Counted from the first letter of the stretch, positions 28,589 to 38,189 are shown. The stretch is 64,000 nucleotides of DNA from Paraoerskovia sediminicola (GCF_030296575.1 NZ_AP027729.1:620001-684000), one strand, 5' to 3'. Notes: generated by a model not told the origin, from the letters alone. A program made the numbers and translations.

Positions 28589-31252
28589 ATGAGACAACCA
28601 ACACGCCACATGAAGACGGCGGGAGCACTGGCGCTCCTGGTCGCGGCGAGCACGCTCGCCGTGCCGGCCATGGCGGCCGAGCCGGTGCTTCTGTCCCAGG
28701 GCAAGGACGTCGAGGTCTCCTCGACGGAGAACGCCGACTACACGCCCGCGCGGGCCGCGGTCGACGGCGACCTCGGCACCCGCTGGGCCAGCGAGTTCAG
28801 CGACGACCAGTCGATCACCGTCGACCTGGGCGCGGTCCACTCGATCCAGCGCGTCGACCTCGTCTGGGAGGGCGCGTACGGCAAGAAGTTCGACATCCAG
28901 GTCTCCGACGACGGCACCTCCTGGACCACCGCGAAGTCCGTGACCGACGGCACCGGTGGCGAGCAGTCCGTCGCCGTCGACACCTCCGGGCGCTTCGTCC
29001 GCGTCCAGGGCGTCGAGCGAGGCACCGGCTACGGCTACTCCCTCTGGGAGCTCCAGGTCTTCGGTGACGGGGACGCCACCGATCCCGACCCGGACCCCGA
29101 GCCCACCGACGAGCCCACCACCGGGCCCGGCGAGTGCACCGACGACAACGCCGCGCTCGGGGGCGACGCGGCGTCGTCCGCCATCGAGGGCGACTACGCC
29201 GCTGCCCGCGCGTTCGACGGGAACACCGACACCCGCTGGTCGAGCACTCCCGCCGACGACGCCTACGTGCAGGTCGACCTCGGCAGCGTCCAGGACATCT
29301 GCGGCGTCGACCTCCTCTGGGAGGGCGCGTACGGCAAGGAGTACAAGATCCAGGTCTCCGACGACGGCAGCTCCTGGACGACGGCGACGACCGTGACCGA
29401 CGGCAAGGTCGGTGCCAGGTCCATCGACCTCGACACCTCGGGCCGCTACGTCCGCATGCAGGGCGTCGAGCGCGGCACCGGGTACGGCTACTCGCTCTGG
29501 GAGTTCGCTGTGCAGACCGGGACGGGCGGGTCCGACCCGACACCCACACCGACGCCGACCACCACCGCTGGTCCGATCCAGGGCGGCGGTGACCTCGCGG
29601 ACTACGACAACGTCTACGTCTTCGACGAGAGCACCCCGACGGACGAGATCCAGTCGATCCTCGACGACGCCTACGAGATCCAGGAGTCGAACCAGTTCGG
29701 CCAGGAGCGCTACCAGTTCCTGTTCAAGCCGGGCACCTACGACGTCAACGCCAACATCGGCTTCTACGAGTCGATCAACGGCCTGGGCCAGAACCCTGAC
29801 GACGTGCTGATCAACGGCGGCGTCTGGGCGGACGCGAACTGGTTCGGCGGGAACGCGACGCAGAACTTCTGGCGCTCCGCCGAGAACCTGTCGATCGAGC
29901 CGCTCGGCGACGAGAACCGGTGGGCCGTCTCGCAGGCCGCGCCGTTCCGCCGCATGCACGTCAAGGGGAACCTGGCCGTGCACTCCAGCCAGTACGGCTG
30001 GGCGTCGGGCGGATTCATCGCCGACTCGAAGATCGACGGCCAGGTCCGCGCCTGGACCCAGCAGCAGTGGTACACGCGCGACAGCTCGGTGGGCAACTGG
30101 GCCGGCACGCTGTGGAACATGACGTTCTCGGGTGTGAACAACGCACCGCCGACGACCTACCCCGACCCCGCGGTCACCACGCTGGAGAACACGGGCCAGG
30201 TCCGCGAGAAGCCGTACATCTACTGGGACGGCGACGACTACGCGGTGTTCGTGCCCTCGATCCACGACGGCACCAAGGGCGCGTCGTGGGAGAACGGCGA
30301 CACGCCGGGCGAGTCCATCTCGATCGACGACTTCTACATCGCGTCGCCGGGTGACTCGGCCGCCACGATGAACGCGGCGCTCGCCCAGGGGCTCAACCTG
30401 CTCCTGACCCCGGGCATCTACAAGACCAGCGAGACGATCAACGTCGACAACCCGGACACCGTCGTGCTCGGCCTCGGGTACGCGACGATCATCCCGGAGA
30501 ACGGCCAGATCGGCATGCAGGTCGGGGACGCGTCCGGGGTCAAGATCGCCGGCGTGCTGTTCGACGCCGGTCCGAACGAGTCGCCGACCATGCTCACCGT
30601 CGGCACGAAGGGCTCGAACGCCGACCACTCCAGCGACCCGATCTCGATCCACGACATCTTCGTGCGGGTCGGTGGCGGCGCACTCCTCGGCAAGGTCGAG
30701 ACCGCCATCGAGATCAACGCGGACGACACGATCATCGACCACATCTGGTCCTGGCGTGCCGACCACGGCGACCACGTCGGCTGGGACGTCAACACGTCCG
30801 ACTACGGCCTGATCGTGAACGGTGACGACGTCAAGGGCTACGGCCTGTTCGTCGAGCACTACCAGAAGTACAACACCCTCTGGAACGGCAACGGTGGGCG
30901 CACGGTCTTCTACCAGAACGAGCTCCCGTACGACCCGCCGACGCAGGAGGCGTTCAACCACGACGGGATCCGCGGCTGGGCCGCGTACAAGGTCGCGGAC
31001 GACGTCACGACCCACGAGGCGTGGGGGCTCGGCTCCTACTGCGTGTTCCTCAACGACGACGAGGAGGGCAAGCCCGCCATCGTCGTCGACAACGGGTTCG
31101 AGGTCCCCGAGGTCCCGGGCGTCAAGCTGCACTCGCTGCTGACGGTCTCCCTCGGCGGCCAGGGCACGTACGAGCACGTCATCAACGGCGTCGGCCCGTC
31201 GGCCCAGGGCACGGACACGATCCCCGCGACCGTGACCACGTTCGGCGGCTGA
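28589..31252 (+). CDS. Secreted discoidin x2-beta-helix protein
   Basis: 887 aa: signal peptide cleaved near AMA-A (29-30), discoidins 33-162 and 181-310, PT-rich linker, then a right-handed beta-helix-like domain about 336-885 homologous to both beta-helices of the giant protein. Shared landmarks: QESNQFGQERYQFLFKPGTY, FYESINGLGQNPDDV, NATQNFWRSAENLS, SQYGWASGGFIADS, QQQWYTRDSS, GLGYATIIPENGQIGMQV, and Asp-rich INADDTIIDHIWSWRADHGD. The Asp clusters and helix repeats resemble polysaccharide hydrolases/lyases. Automatic labels such as adenylyl cyclase are unsupported. Discoidin plus beta-helix architecture is reminiscent of GH87 alpha-1,3-glucanases, but I cannot establish membership. Confidence 0.85.
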   Translation: MRQPTRHMKTAGALALLVAASTLAVPAMAAEPVLLSQGKDVEVSSTENADYTPARAAVDGDLGTRWASEFSDDQSITVDLGAVHSIQRVDLVWEGAYGKKFDIQVSDDGTSWTTAKSVTDGTGGEQSVAVDTSGRFVRVQGVERGTGYGYSLWELQVFGDGDATDPDPDPEPTDEPTTGPGECTDDNAALGGDAASSAIEGDYAAARAFDGNTDTRWSSTPADDAYVQVDLGSVQDICGVDLLWEGAYGKEYKIQVSDDGSSWTTATTVTDGKVGARSIDLDTSGRYVRMQGVERGTGYGYSLWEFAVQTGTGGSDPTPTPTPTTTAGPIQGGGDLADYDNVYVFDESTPTDEIQSILDDAYEIQESNQFGQERYQFLFKPGTYDVNANIGFYESINGLGQNPDDVLINGGVWADANWFGGNATQNFWRSAENLSIEPLGDENRWAVSQAAPFRRMHVKGNLAVHSSQYGWASGGFIADSKIDGQVRAWTQQQWYTRDSSVGNWAGTLWNMTFSGVNNAPPTTYPDPAVTTLENTGQVREKPYIYWDGDDYAVFVPSIHDGTKGASWENGDTPGESISIDDFYIASPGDSAATMNAALAQGLNLLLTPGIYKTSETINVDNPDTVVLGLGYATIIPENGQIGMQVGDASGVKIAGVLFDAGPNESPTMLTVGTKGSNADHSSDPISIHDIFVRVGGGALLGKVETAIEINADDTIIDHIWSWRADHGDHVGWDVNTSDYGLIVNGDDVKGYGLFVEHYQKYNTLWNGNGGRTVFYQNELPYDPPTQEAFNHDGIRGWAAYKVADDVTTHEAWGLGSYCVFLNDDEEGKPAIVVDNGFEVPEVPGVKLHSLLTVSLGGQGTYEHVINGVGPSAQGTDTIPATVTTFGG

Positions 31253-31302
31253 GCGCCGGCAGAACAGCAGGACCAGCAGGACCCGCAGCACCCGCTGCAC
31301 AG

Positions 31303-31344
31303 GACGACGGGCCGTCCCTCCGCACGGAGGGGCGGCCCGTCGTC
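31303..31344. terminator. Terminator after the beta-helix gene
   Basis: 20-bp inverted repeat with one G-T pair (31303-31322 with 31325-31344). Confidence 0.75.
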
Positions 31345-31402
31345 GTGCGGTGTCCGTGCGGTCTGTCCGCGCGTCCCGTCCGCGCGTCCACCGCTCCCGA
31401 GC

Positions 31403-31450
31403 GTGTCGTTCGCGAGGTCGCGGGGCACGCCTGAACCCCGCGAACGACAC
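31403..31450. terminator. Second hairpin, facing the altronate dehydratase gene
   Basis: GTGTCGTTCGCG (31403-31414) with CGCGAACGACAC (31439-31450), and an alternative inner CGCGGGG/CCCCGCG stem. It shares GTGTCGYTCGCG with the glpK terminator on the opposite strand. Nothing else is seen in the 278-bp gap. Confidence 0.6.
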
Positions 31451-31530
31451 TCTCGACGGTCGTCAGGCCAGCCCGGCCCGCGTCGCGTCAGGGCAGGGCA
31501 GGTCGTCAGCCCGGCGCGACCCGGGTCAGG

Positions 31531-33108
31531 TCACGTCACCGTCCCGAGCTGCCACGGGACGAACTCCTCGCCCCCGACGTCGAGGTCCTCGCTCGACGTG
31601 AGCTCCCCCGACGCCACGGCGAGGATCCGCTCGAAGATCTCGTCCCCCACCTCTTCGAGGGTCGCGACACCGTCGACGATGCGGCCACAGTCGATGTCGA
31701 TGTCGTCGGCCATGCGCGCGTAGAGCTCGCTGTTGGTGCCGAGCTTGATCGAGGGCGTCGGCTTGCAGCCGAAGACGGATCCGCGGCCGGTCGTGAAGCA
31801 CACGACGGTCGCTCCCCCGGCGACCAGGCCGGTCACCGAGACCGGGTCGTAGCCCGGGGTGTCCATGAAGACGAAGCCTGGCGTCGTCATGGGCTCCGCG
31901 TACTCGTGCACGGCGGCGAGGTCGGCCTGACCGCCCTTCGCGACGGCACCGAGGGACTTCTCGAGGATCGTCGTCAGGCCGCCGGCCTTGTTGCCGGGGG
32001 ACGGGTTGTTGTCGAGGCTCCCGCCGCCCTGCGCGGCGTAGCCCTGCCACCAGTCGAGCCGGTCGAGCAGCTTCTGCGCCACGGCGGGCGAGGTCGCGCG
32101 CGCGGTGAGCAGGTGCTCGGCGCCGAACACCTCGGGGGTCTCCGCGAGCGCCGACGTGCCGCCGTAGGCGACGAGCCGGTCGGAGGCCAGGCCGAGGGCG
32201 GGATTGGCGGTGATCCCGGAGTACCCGTCGGAGCCGCCGCAGTTGAGGCCGAGCACGAGCTCGGACACGTCGCACTCCTCGCGCGTCCAGCGCCCGTCGA
32301 TCTCGTCGACCATCTCGCGGACCGCCGCCACACCTGCCTTGACGGTGGCCCTGATGCCCCCGGTGTCCTGGATCGTCAGGGTGCGCACGACGGTGTCGGG
32401 CGAGACGTCGGCACCCTGGACGACGGAGTCGACCGCGATCATCTCGCAGCCCAGCCCGAGCACCAGGACGCCGGCGACGTTCGCGTGACCGGCGTAGCCC
32501 TGCAGGGTCCGCAGCAGCGCCTGCGCGCCCGGCGACGTCGGGACCAGGCCGCAGCCCGACTGGTGGGTCAGGGCGACGACACCGTCGACGTTCTCGTAGG
32601 CGTCCATGGCGAACCCGCGGAACTGGTCGGCGATCATCTTCGCCGTCGTCGCGGAGCAGTTCACCGAGGTGACGATCGCGACGTAGTTACGGGTGCCGAC
32701 CTTGCCGCCGGCGCGTCGGTAGCCGCGGAACGTGGGCCGCGGGCCGTCGGGCACGGGGAGCTCGTGGTGCTGGGTCGCGAGCTCGTGCTCGCGCTCCGCG
32801 TCGTCCATGCCGAGGTTGTGCGCGTGCACGTGGTCGCCGGCGACGACGGCCGCCGTGGCGACGCCGATGGACTGTCCGTACTTGCGGACCTGGCCGCCGA
32901 CCGGCACGTCGGCGAGGGCGACCTTGTGCCCGCGCGGGACGTCGTCGCGCACCCGCAGCGTCACGCTCCCGTCGGGGGCGGGGCCGGGCAGCGCCACGAC
33001 CTCGTCGGCGTGGAGGTCTCGGGTCGCGACCGCGACGTCGTCCCCCTCGCGCAGGACGAGCAGGGGCACGGCCGCGGCGTCGGGCGTGCAGGAGCCGTCG
33101 CTCGTCAT
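31531..33108 (-). CDS. uxaA: Altronate/galactarate dehydratase family protein
   Basis: 525-aa UxaA-family dehydratase, predicted to convert D-altronate to 2-keto-3-deoxygluconate in galacturonate catabolism. The N-terminal SAF-like domain (about 15-100, VPRGHKVALADVPVGGQVRK) is followed by the catalytic domain with FRGYRRAGGKVGTRNYVAI, THQSGCGL, LGLGCEM, GLNCGGSDGYSGITANPALG (Cys and Fe-binding region), and PGNKAGGLTTILEKSLGAV. Galactarate dehydratase is an alternative substrate assignment. Its ATG overlaps the stop of the upstream Gfo/Idh gene by ATGA, so it is the last gene of the transporter operon from 38 kb. Other uronate enzymes (UxaC, UxaB) are not in the window. Confidence 0.9.
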   Translation of the reverse strand: MTSDGSCTPDAAAVPLLVLREGDDVAVATRDLHADEVVALPGPAPDGSVTLRVRDDVPRGHKVALADVPVGGQVRKYGQSIGVATAAVVAGDHVHAHNLGMDDAEREHELATQHHELPVPDGPRPTFRGYRRAGGKVGTRNYVAIVTSVNCSATTAKMIADQFRGFAMDAYENVDGVVALTHQSGCGLVPTSPGAQALLRTLQGYAGHANVAGVLVLGLGCEMIAVDSVVQGADVSPDTVVRTLTIQDTGGIRATVKAGVAAVREMVDEIDGRWTREECDVSELVLGLNCGGSDGYSGITANPALGLASDRLVAYGGTSALAETPEVFGAEHLLTARATSPAVAQKLLDRLDWWQGYAAQGGGSLDNNPSPGNKAGGLTTILEKSLGAVAKGGQADLAAVHEYAEPMTTPGFVFMDTPGYDPVSVTGLVAGGATVVCFTTGRGSVFGCKPTPSIKLGTNSELYARMADDIDIDCGRIVDGVATLEEVGDEIFERILAVASGELTSSEDLDVGGEEFVPWQLGTVT

Positions 33109-34523
33109 GCGCTCACCGAGCCCTGGAGGGCGGCCGTCAGGTCCGGGAGGCCGAGCTCCGAGACGTCCACGAGGCGACCGGTGCGCGACGAGAGGTTCGC
33201 GGCGATCCCGACGGACGTGGCGGCGAGGCCGTCCGCGAGGCCGGCGGCGCGGCCGAGGGGTCGCGCGTCGCGCCGCGGAAGAGGTCGCTCAGCATCACGG
33301 CGTCGCCGCCGCCGTGGGCGCCGGCGCCCTCCGGGATCTCGACCTCGCGCGCGGCCCCCAGTGGGTCTGCACGACGAGCCGGTCGCCGCGGTGGCGCACC
33401 GCGTCGGGCGTGGCGTCGGCGACGGCGCTCGGGTCCACGACCGGGCGCTGCCCGTCCGCGAGCACGATCGCGGCGCGCTCGACGACCTCGAGCTCGGCCC
33501 GGCCCTCGGTGCCCGTGACCGAGACCCGGTACCCCTCCCAGGGCCCGTAGGCGGTGAGCGAGTACGTCAGCGTCGCGCCGCGCGAGTAGCCGACGAGCAC
33601 CGACATCGTGTCGTCGATCGTCACGCCTGGGCCGAACACGTCCTGGTCGCGGCGGTAGCCGTCGTGCTGCTCCGCCTCGAGGTACAGGGCGGCGAGCCGC
33701 GGGTCGTCGTTCAGGTCCAGCAGGAACGGGTCGGACGCCGTCCGGCCGGTCGGTCCGTCGGGTGCGCCCGGCGTGCCTCGGGCGGGCCGGGTGGGGCCGT
33801 CCGGGGTGTTCTCCTCGCCGTAGAACCGGCGGGAGGTGTGGGCGGTGACGGTGGTCGGGACGTCGTCCACCCACCACCCGACGAGGTCGAAGTGGTGGCT
33901 GGCCTTGTGGATCAGGAGCCCGCCGGAGATGTCGCGGTCGCGGTGCCAGCGACGGAAGTAGTCGGCACCGTGGACGGTGTCGAGGACCCATTCGAGGTGG
34001 ACGGCGGTCACCTCGCCGATCTCCCCGAGGCGATCACCTCACGCAGCGCGGTGTTGCGCGGCGAGTAGCGGTAGTTGAACGTCAGCACGAGGTCGCGGCC
34101 GGTCTCGGCGAGCGCCGCGGCGATCTCGCGGCAGCCGTCGTCCGAGATCGTCATCGGCTTCTCGAGGATCACGTCTGCGCCGGCGCGCAGGGCCCGCGAG
34201 ACGACGGACGCATGCAGGGCGTCCGGGGTCGTGACGATCACCCGGTCGACCTGCCGCTCGGCGATCATGCGCTCGAGGTCCGCGGGCAGGTACGTCACGG
34301 GTGTGACGCCGTCCGGCCCCGACCAGGCGGGTGCGGCCTTCGCGACCAGGTCGTCGTAGTAGGCGGCGCGGACCGGGTTGGGCTCGCACCACGCGACGAT
34401 CTCGCCGACGTCGGCATGCGGTCCGCAGAGCGCCTCGACGTACATCTGCGCGCGGTGCCCGGTCCCGACCACGGCGTACCGGAGCCTGCGGGTCTGGTGC
34501 GTGGATCGGGTGGGCTGCTGCAT
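33105..34523 (-). CDS. Gfo/Idh/MocA oxidoreductase (three apparent frameshifts)
   Basis: About 473 aa after restoring single bases at 34023-34026, 33355-33359 and 33257-33260, all G/C runs. NAD(P)-binding Rossmann motif RYAVVGTGHRAQMY, EKPMTIS with the conserved Lys, then FNYRYSPRNTALR, HGADYFRRWHRDRDISGGLL and IHKASHHFDLVGWWVDD. It is a close paralogue of 54961-56442, which is intact, and that comparison fixes the frame joins (GRAAG and VGxAAN blocks). Starts at ATG 34523 behind GAGGAGAGAC. Substrate unknown; probably a sugar or uronate derivative given the operon. Confidence 0.88.
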
Positions 34524-34623
34524 CGTCTCTCCTCGTCGTGGCCCCCGGGTCGTGCCGGGGCGCCGGGTGGATCTCGTTCGTACGGGCCGGCGCGAGCTCG
34601 TCGCGCGAACCGGTCGTGCGGAC

Positions 34624-34653
34624 GGGGCGGGCACCGTCGCCGGTGACCGCCCC
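34624..34653 (-). terminator. Hairpin between binding protein and Gfo/Idh genes
   Basis: GGGGCGG and CACCG pair with CGGTG and CCGCCCC around a TCGC loop with one G-A mismatch. Likely reduces read-through, favouring binding-protein mRNA. Confidence 0.55.
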
Positions 34654-34675
34654 GCCCCTGCTCACACGTGCGGTG

Positions 34676-36037
34676 TCACTGACCGATGGCGCCGTTCGCC
34701 TCGGACGTGAACTGCTCCGCGGCCTCCTGCGGGCTCATCCGGTCGAAGATGACCTCGGTGTTGATGCGGCCCGAAATCTCGGGGATGTCCGCAGCGCCCT
34801 CCGGCGGCACGGCCGGCCCGTCGACGATCTCGTCCTCGAGGTCCTTCAGGAAGTCGGCGACCTGCTGGTCGACCGGCGACAGGTCCCCGGCGATGGCCTC
34901 GCGCACGTCGGTGTTCGACGGCAGACCGCGGTCCGAGAGGATCAGGGCCCCGGCCTCGGGGTCGTTGACGAGGAAGTCCACGAACTTCGCCGCCGCCTCG
35001 GGGTGCTCGGTGTCCTTGGCGACCGAGTAGTACATGGCCGGCTTGAAGTACATGCCGGTCCGGTCGAACTCCGACTCGCCCGGCACGCGCAGGAGCTCGA
35101 GGTCGCGACCCGCGGCGTCGGAGATCGCGCCGAGCTGGTTGGACCACCAGAAGCCCATGGCGCCCTTGTTCGTCCCGATGAGCGACTGCTCAGGGCCGCC
35201 TTCCGCGATCTCGACGCTGCGGGCCGCGTCGGGCTCGCCGCCGCCGTCGATCAGGTCGACCGTCGTCTGGTACCACTCGGCGAGGAGCGCGTCGTCGTAG
35301 CCGAGCGTCCCGTCGGGCGTGTACAGCGACTGGCCGTGCTGGCGGGCGAAGATGCTGAAGCCGGCCTCGTTGCCGCCGAACTCCTGCACGCCGAAGGTGT
35401 CGTCCGGCGTCGCCTTCGAGATCTCGTTCGAGACGTCGACGAAGTCCTGCCAGGTCCACGTCGTGTCGTCGGGCATGTCGACGCCGGCGTCCTCGAAGGC
35501 CTTCGGGTCGGCGACGATCGAGTAGGCGTTGACGCCGGTCGCGACGCCGTAGAGGCCGTCGGCGACCGTGCCGGACTCGATGACGGCCTCGTCGATCGCG
35601 CTCGTGTCGAGCCCGATCTCATTCAGGTCGGCGAGGACGCCGCGAGCGGCGTAGTCCGTGAGGTACCGCTCCTCCTGCGTGATGACGTCCGGCGTGTCAC
35701 CCCCGGCGACCGTGGTCGCCAGCTTGTCCCAGTAGCCGCCCCAGTCGGTGAAGTCGGGGACCACGGTGATGTCCGGGTTCTTCTCCTCGAACAGGTCGAT
35801 GACCTGCTGAGTGGTCTCGTGGCGGGTGTCCGAGCCCCACCACGCGAAGCGGATCTCGACGGGGCCGTCGTCCTCGGCCGCCTGGGTCTCGCCCCCGTCG
35901 TCCTCGGACCCGCTCGAGCCCGCGCCCGCGTCTCCCGAGCACGCGCTCAGCGCGAGCGCCCCGGCAGCGAGCACCGCGCCGGTACGCCACCAGGTGCTGC
36001 GGGCCGTGCGGATCCTGCTGGTCGAGCTCTTCATCAT
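34676..36037 (-). CDS. ABC sugar transporter, substrate-binding lipoprotein (system 1)
   Basis: 453-aa family 1 extracellular solute-binding protein. Lipoprotein signal with lipobox LSAC, Cys33 (LAAGALALSACSG). The mature domain opens with VEIRFAWWGSDTRHETTQQV and contains GAMGFWWSNQLGA, typical of oligosaccharide-binding proteins of CUT1 systems. It sits after two permeases (65-bp gap) and before Gfo/Idh and uxaA, suggesting a galacturonate- or rhamnose-containing oligosaccharide ligand. No ATPase gene is present; CUT1 systems in actinobacteria often share a distant MsmK-type ATPase. Confidence 0.93.
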   Translation of the reverse strand: MMKSSTSRIRTARSTWWRTGAVLAAGALALSACSGDAGAGSSGSEDDGGETQAAEDDGPVEIRFAWWGSDTRHETTQQVIDLFEEKNPDITVVPDFTDWGGYWDKLATTVAGGDTPDVITQEERYLTDYAARGVLADLNEIGLDTSAIDEAVIESGTVADGLYGVATGVNAYSIVADPKAFEDAGVDMPDDTTWTWQDFVDVSNEISKATPDDTFGVQEFGGNEAGFSIFARQHGQSLYTPDGTLGYDDALLAEWYQTTVDLIDGGGEPDAARSVEIAEGGPEQSLIGTNKGAMGFWWSNQLGAISDAAGRDLELLRVPGESEFDRTGMYFKPAMYYSVAKDTEHPEAAAKFVDFLVNDPEAGALILSDRGLPSNTDVREAIAGDLSPVDQQVADFLKDLEDEIVDGPAVPPEGAADIPEISGRINTEVIFDRMSPQEAAEQFTSEANGAIGQ

Positions 36038-36101
36038 CCTTCTCCTTCGTGATCGAACGTCGTTGTTCTGGTGGTTCTCGCAGCGACCGGGTGGCCGGCT
36101 G

Positions 36102-37061
36102 CTACTTGATCCCCGTCGTGGCGATGCCCTTGACGAGGTACTTCTGGCCGAAGAGGAAGACCAGGAAGATCGGGAGGAGCGAGACGATCGACATGGCGAA
36201 CAGCGAGCCCCAGGAGCTCTCGGCCGTCGCGTCGATGTAGGTGCGCAGTGCGATCGGCACCGTGTACATCTCGGGTCGTGTCAGGAAGATCAGCTGGCTG
36301 AAGAAGTCGTTCCAGGTCCAGATGAACGTGAAGATCGCCGTGGTCGCGAGCGCCGGCAGCGAGAGCGGGAGCATGATCCGCAGGTAGATGCGGCCGTGCC
36401 CGCAGCCGTCCAGCCGGGCGGCCTCGTCCAGCTCCGTGGGGATCCCGCGGAAGAACTGGACCATGAGGAAGATGAAGAACGCGTCCGTCGCCAGCAGCTT
36501 CGGCACGATCAGCGGCAGGAACGTGTTGATCCACTGCAGCTCGGAGAACAGGATGTACTGCGGCACGATGATCACGTGGATCGGCAGCATGATCGACATC
36601 AGCATGATGGCGAACCACAGGTTGCGGCCGCGGAACTGCAGCCGGGCGAACGCGTAGGCCGCCATCGAGCAGGCCACGAGGTTCCCGAGCAGCGAGCCGA
36701 GCACGATGATCGCCGAGTTCATCAGGTAGTGACTGAACGGGTGGAGGAGCGCGTTCCACCCCTCCGTGTAGTTGCCGGTGGTGAACTCGCTCGGGATCAG
36801 CCCGGGCTCGCGGAAGATCAGGTCGTTCGGCTTGAACGAGCTCGAGATCATCCACAGCAGCGGGTAGAGCATGATCAGCCCGAAGAGGATCAGGCCGAGG
36901 TGCTTGAGCACCGACCGGGTCCTGGACCGCCAGTAGGTGGGCTTCGCGCGCTCCCTGGGGCCGGTCGCGCCGTCCCCGTTCTCGGGGCTCACCGGACCGG
37001 AGCCGGACGTCGGGCTGTTCGTTGCGGAGGGCGCATCGTCGCGCACGGTGACCTCAGTCAT
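36102..37061 (-). CDS. ABC sugar permease, MalG type (system 1)
   Basis: 319-aa inner-membrane CUT1 permease with six hydrophobic segments after about 50 polar N-terminal residues. The ATPase-contacting EAA loop is ELDEAARLDGCGHGRIY, and the C-terminus KYLVKGIATTGIK is typical for MalG-type subunits. Overlaps the upstream permease gene by 8 bp. Confidence 0.94.
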   Translation of the reverse strand: MTEVTVRDDAPSATNSPTSGSGPVSPENGDGATGPRERAKPTYWRSRTRSVLKHLGLILFGLIMLYPLLWMISSSFKPNDLIFREPGLIPSEFTTGNYTEGWNALLHPFSHYLMNSAIIVLGSLLGNLVACSMAAYAFARLQFRGRNLWFAIMLMSIMLPIHVIIVPQYILFSELQWINTFLPLIVPKLLATDAFFIFLMVQFFRGIPTELDEAARLDGCGHGRIYLRIMLPLSLPALATTAIFTFIWTWNDFFSQLIFLTRPEMYTVPIALRTYIDATAESSWGSLFAMSIVSLLPIFLVFLFGQKYLVKGIATTGIK

Positions 37062-38007
37062 TGTAGAAGACCCAATACTTGGAGGCGAGGAAGTTGACGG
37101 CGGTCATGCCGGCGACGATCGCGAGCAGGAGCCAGGCCATCGCCGAGGCGTAGCCCATGTCGAGCGACGCGAAGCCCTTCTGGTACAGGTACAGCGTGTA
37201 GAACATCGTCGAGTCCGCGGGACCACCGGTCCCGCCGCTGACGACGTACGCCTGGGTGAAGGTCTGGAACGCGTTGATGACCTGGAGCACGAGGTTGAAG
37301 AAGATGATCGGGGTCAGCAGCGGCATGGTGACCGAACGGAACCGCCGCACCTTGCCCGCCCCGTCGATCTCGGCGGCCTCGTAGTACATGCGCGGGATCT
37401 GGCGCAGGCCGGCGAGGAAGATGATCATCGGCGCCCCGAACGTCCAGACGTTGAGGATCATCAGGGTCCCGAGCGCGGTGTCCGGGTGCGACACCCACCC
37501 CATGCCCTCGATGCCGAAGTAGGCGAGGAACTGGTTGACGAGGCCGTCGGCCCCGAACACCTGACGCCACAGGAGCGCGATCGCGACGCTGCCGCCGAGC
37601 AGCGACGGCAGGTAGTAGACGGACCGGTAGATCGCCAGGCCGCGCAGCCCCCGGTCGAGCAGGAGGGCCAGCGCGAGGGCCGCGGCGAGCTGCAGCGGCA
37701 CCGACACGAGCACGTAGGTGAACGTCACCTGCAGCGCGTTCAGCAGGCGCGGGTCGTCGAACATGCGCGTGTAGTTGTCGAGGCCGATCCAGCTCGGCGG
37801 CTCCAGCAGGCTGTAGTCGGTGAACGACAGGTAGCCGCTGGCGATCATGGGGCCGGCGGTGATGACGATCAGACCGACGAACCACGGGGCGAGGAACACG
37901 AGAGCGGCACGCCCGTCCCCGCGGTGGGCGGCGGACCTGCGCTTGCTCCCCGGGGTCTTGGGGCTCTTGCCCCCGGACGTGCGACGGAGCTCACTGACGA
38001 CCGACAT
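37054..38007 (-). CDS. ABC sugar permease, MalF type (system 1)
   Basis: 317-aa CUT1 permease from ATG 38007 (GAGAGG ribosome site 8 bases upstream). Six membrane segments starting ALVFLAPWFVGLIVITAG; EAA motif YEAAEIDGAGKVRRFRSVTM; ends KYWVFYND. First gene of the minus-strand operon, facing the LacI-DUF6807 gene across a region carrying three operator-like sites. Confidence 0.94.
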   Translation of the reverse strand: MSVVSELRRTSGGKSPKTPGSKRRSAAHRGDGRAALVFLAPWFVGLIVITAGPMIASGYLSFTDYSLLEPPSWIGLDNYTRMFDDPRLLNALQVTFTYVLVSVPLQLAAALALALLLDRGLRGLAIYRSVYYLPSLLGGSVAIALLWRQVFGADGLVNQFLAYFGIEGMGWVSHPDTALGTLMILNVWTFGAPMIIFLAGLRQIPRMYYEAAEIDGAGKVRRFRSVTMPLLTPIIFFNLVLQVINAFQTFTQAYVVSGGTGGPADSTMFYTLYLYQKGFASLDMGYASAMAWLLLAIVAGMTAVNFLASKYWVFYND

Positions 38008-38109
38008 GGCGCACCGCCTCTCGGTCAGCGCGCGGGGGCGCCCGTACTGATGCGTCCCGCTCATGGGATACCTCCGGATCTTCGTCGACCGGCCGGCCCT
38101 CATCGACGA

Positions 38110-38189
38110 GAAACCGGTTTCGTCTGAGGAACGTATCACATCAGCAACCGGTTTCACATCGTGTATGGTCACAACCAGAGAACGGTTCC
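38110..38189. promoter_or_regulatory. Cluster of three LacI-type operators
   Basis: GAAACCGGTTTC (38110-38121, perfect 12-bp palindrome), GCAACCGGTTTC (38144-38155) and the weaker GAGAACGGTTCC (38178-38189), spaced 34 bp apart. They lie between the system 1 transporter operon and the LacI-DUF6807 gene, so they are probably its operators for both directions. Confidence 0.7.

Noticed and set aside
28589-31252. Adenylyl cyclase annotation for the beta-helix proteins
   Set aside because: No cyclase catalytic residues or nucleotide-binding motif are seen. The protein is secreted, discoidin-tagged and has repetitive beta-helix character.
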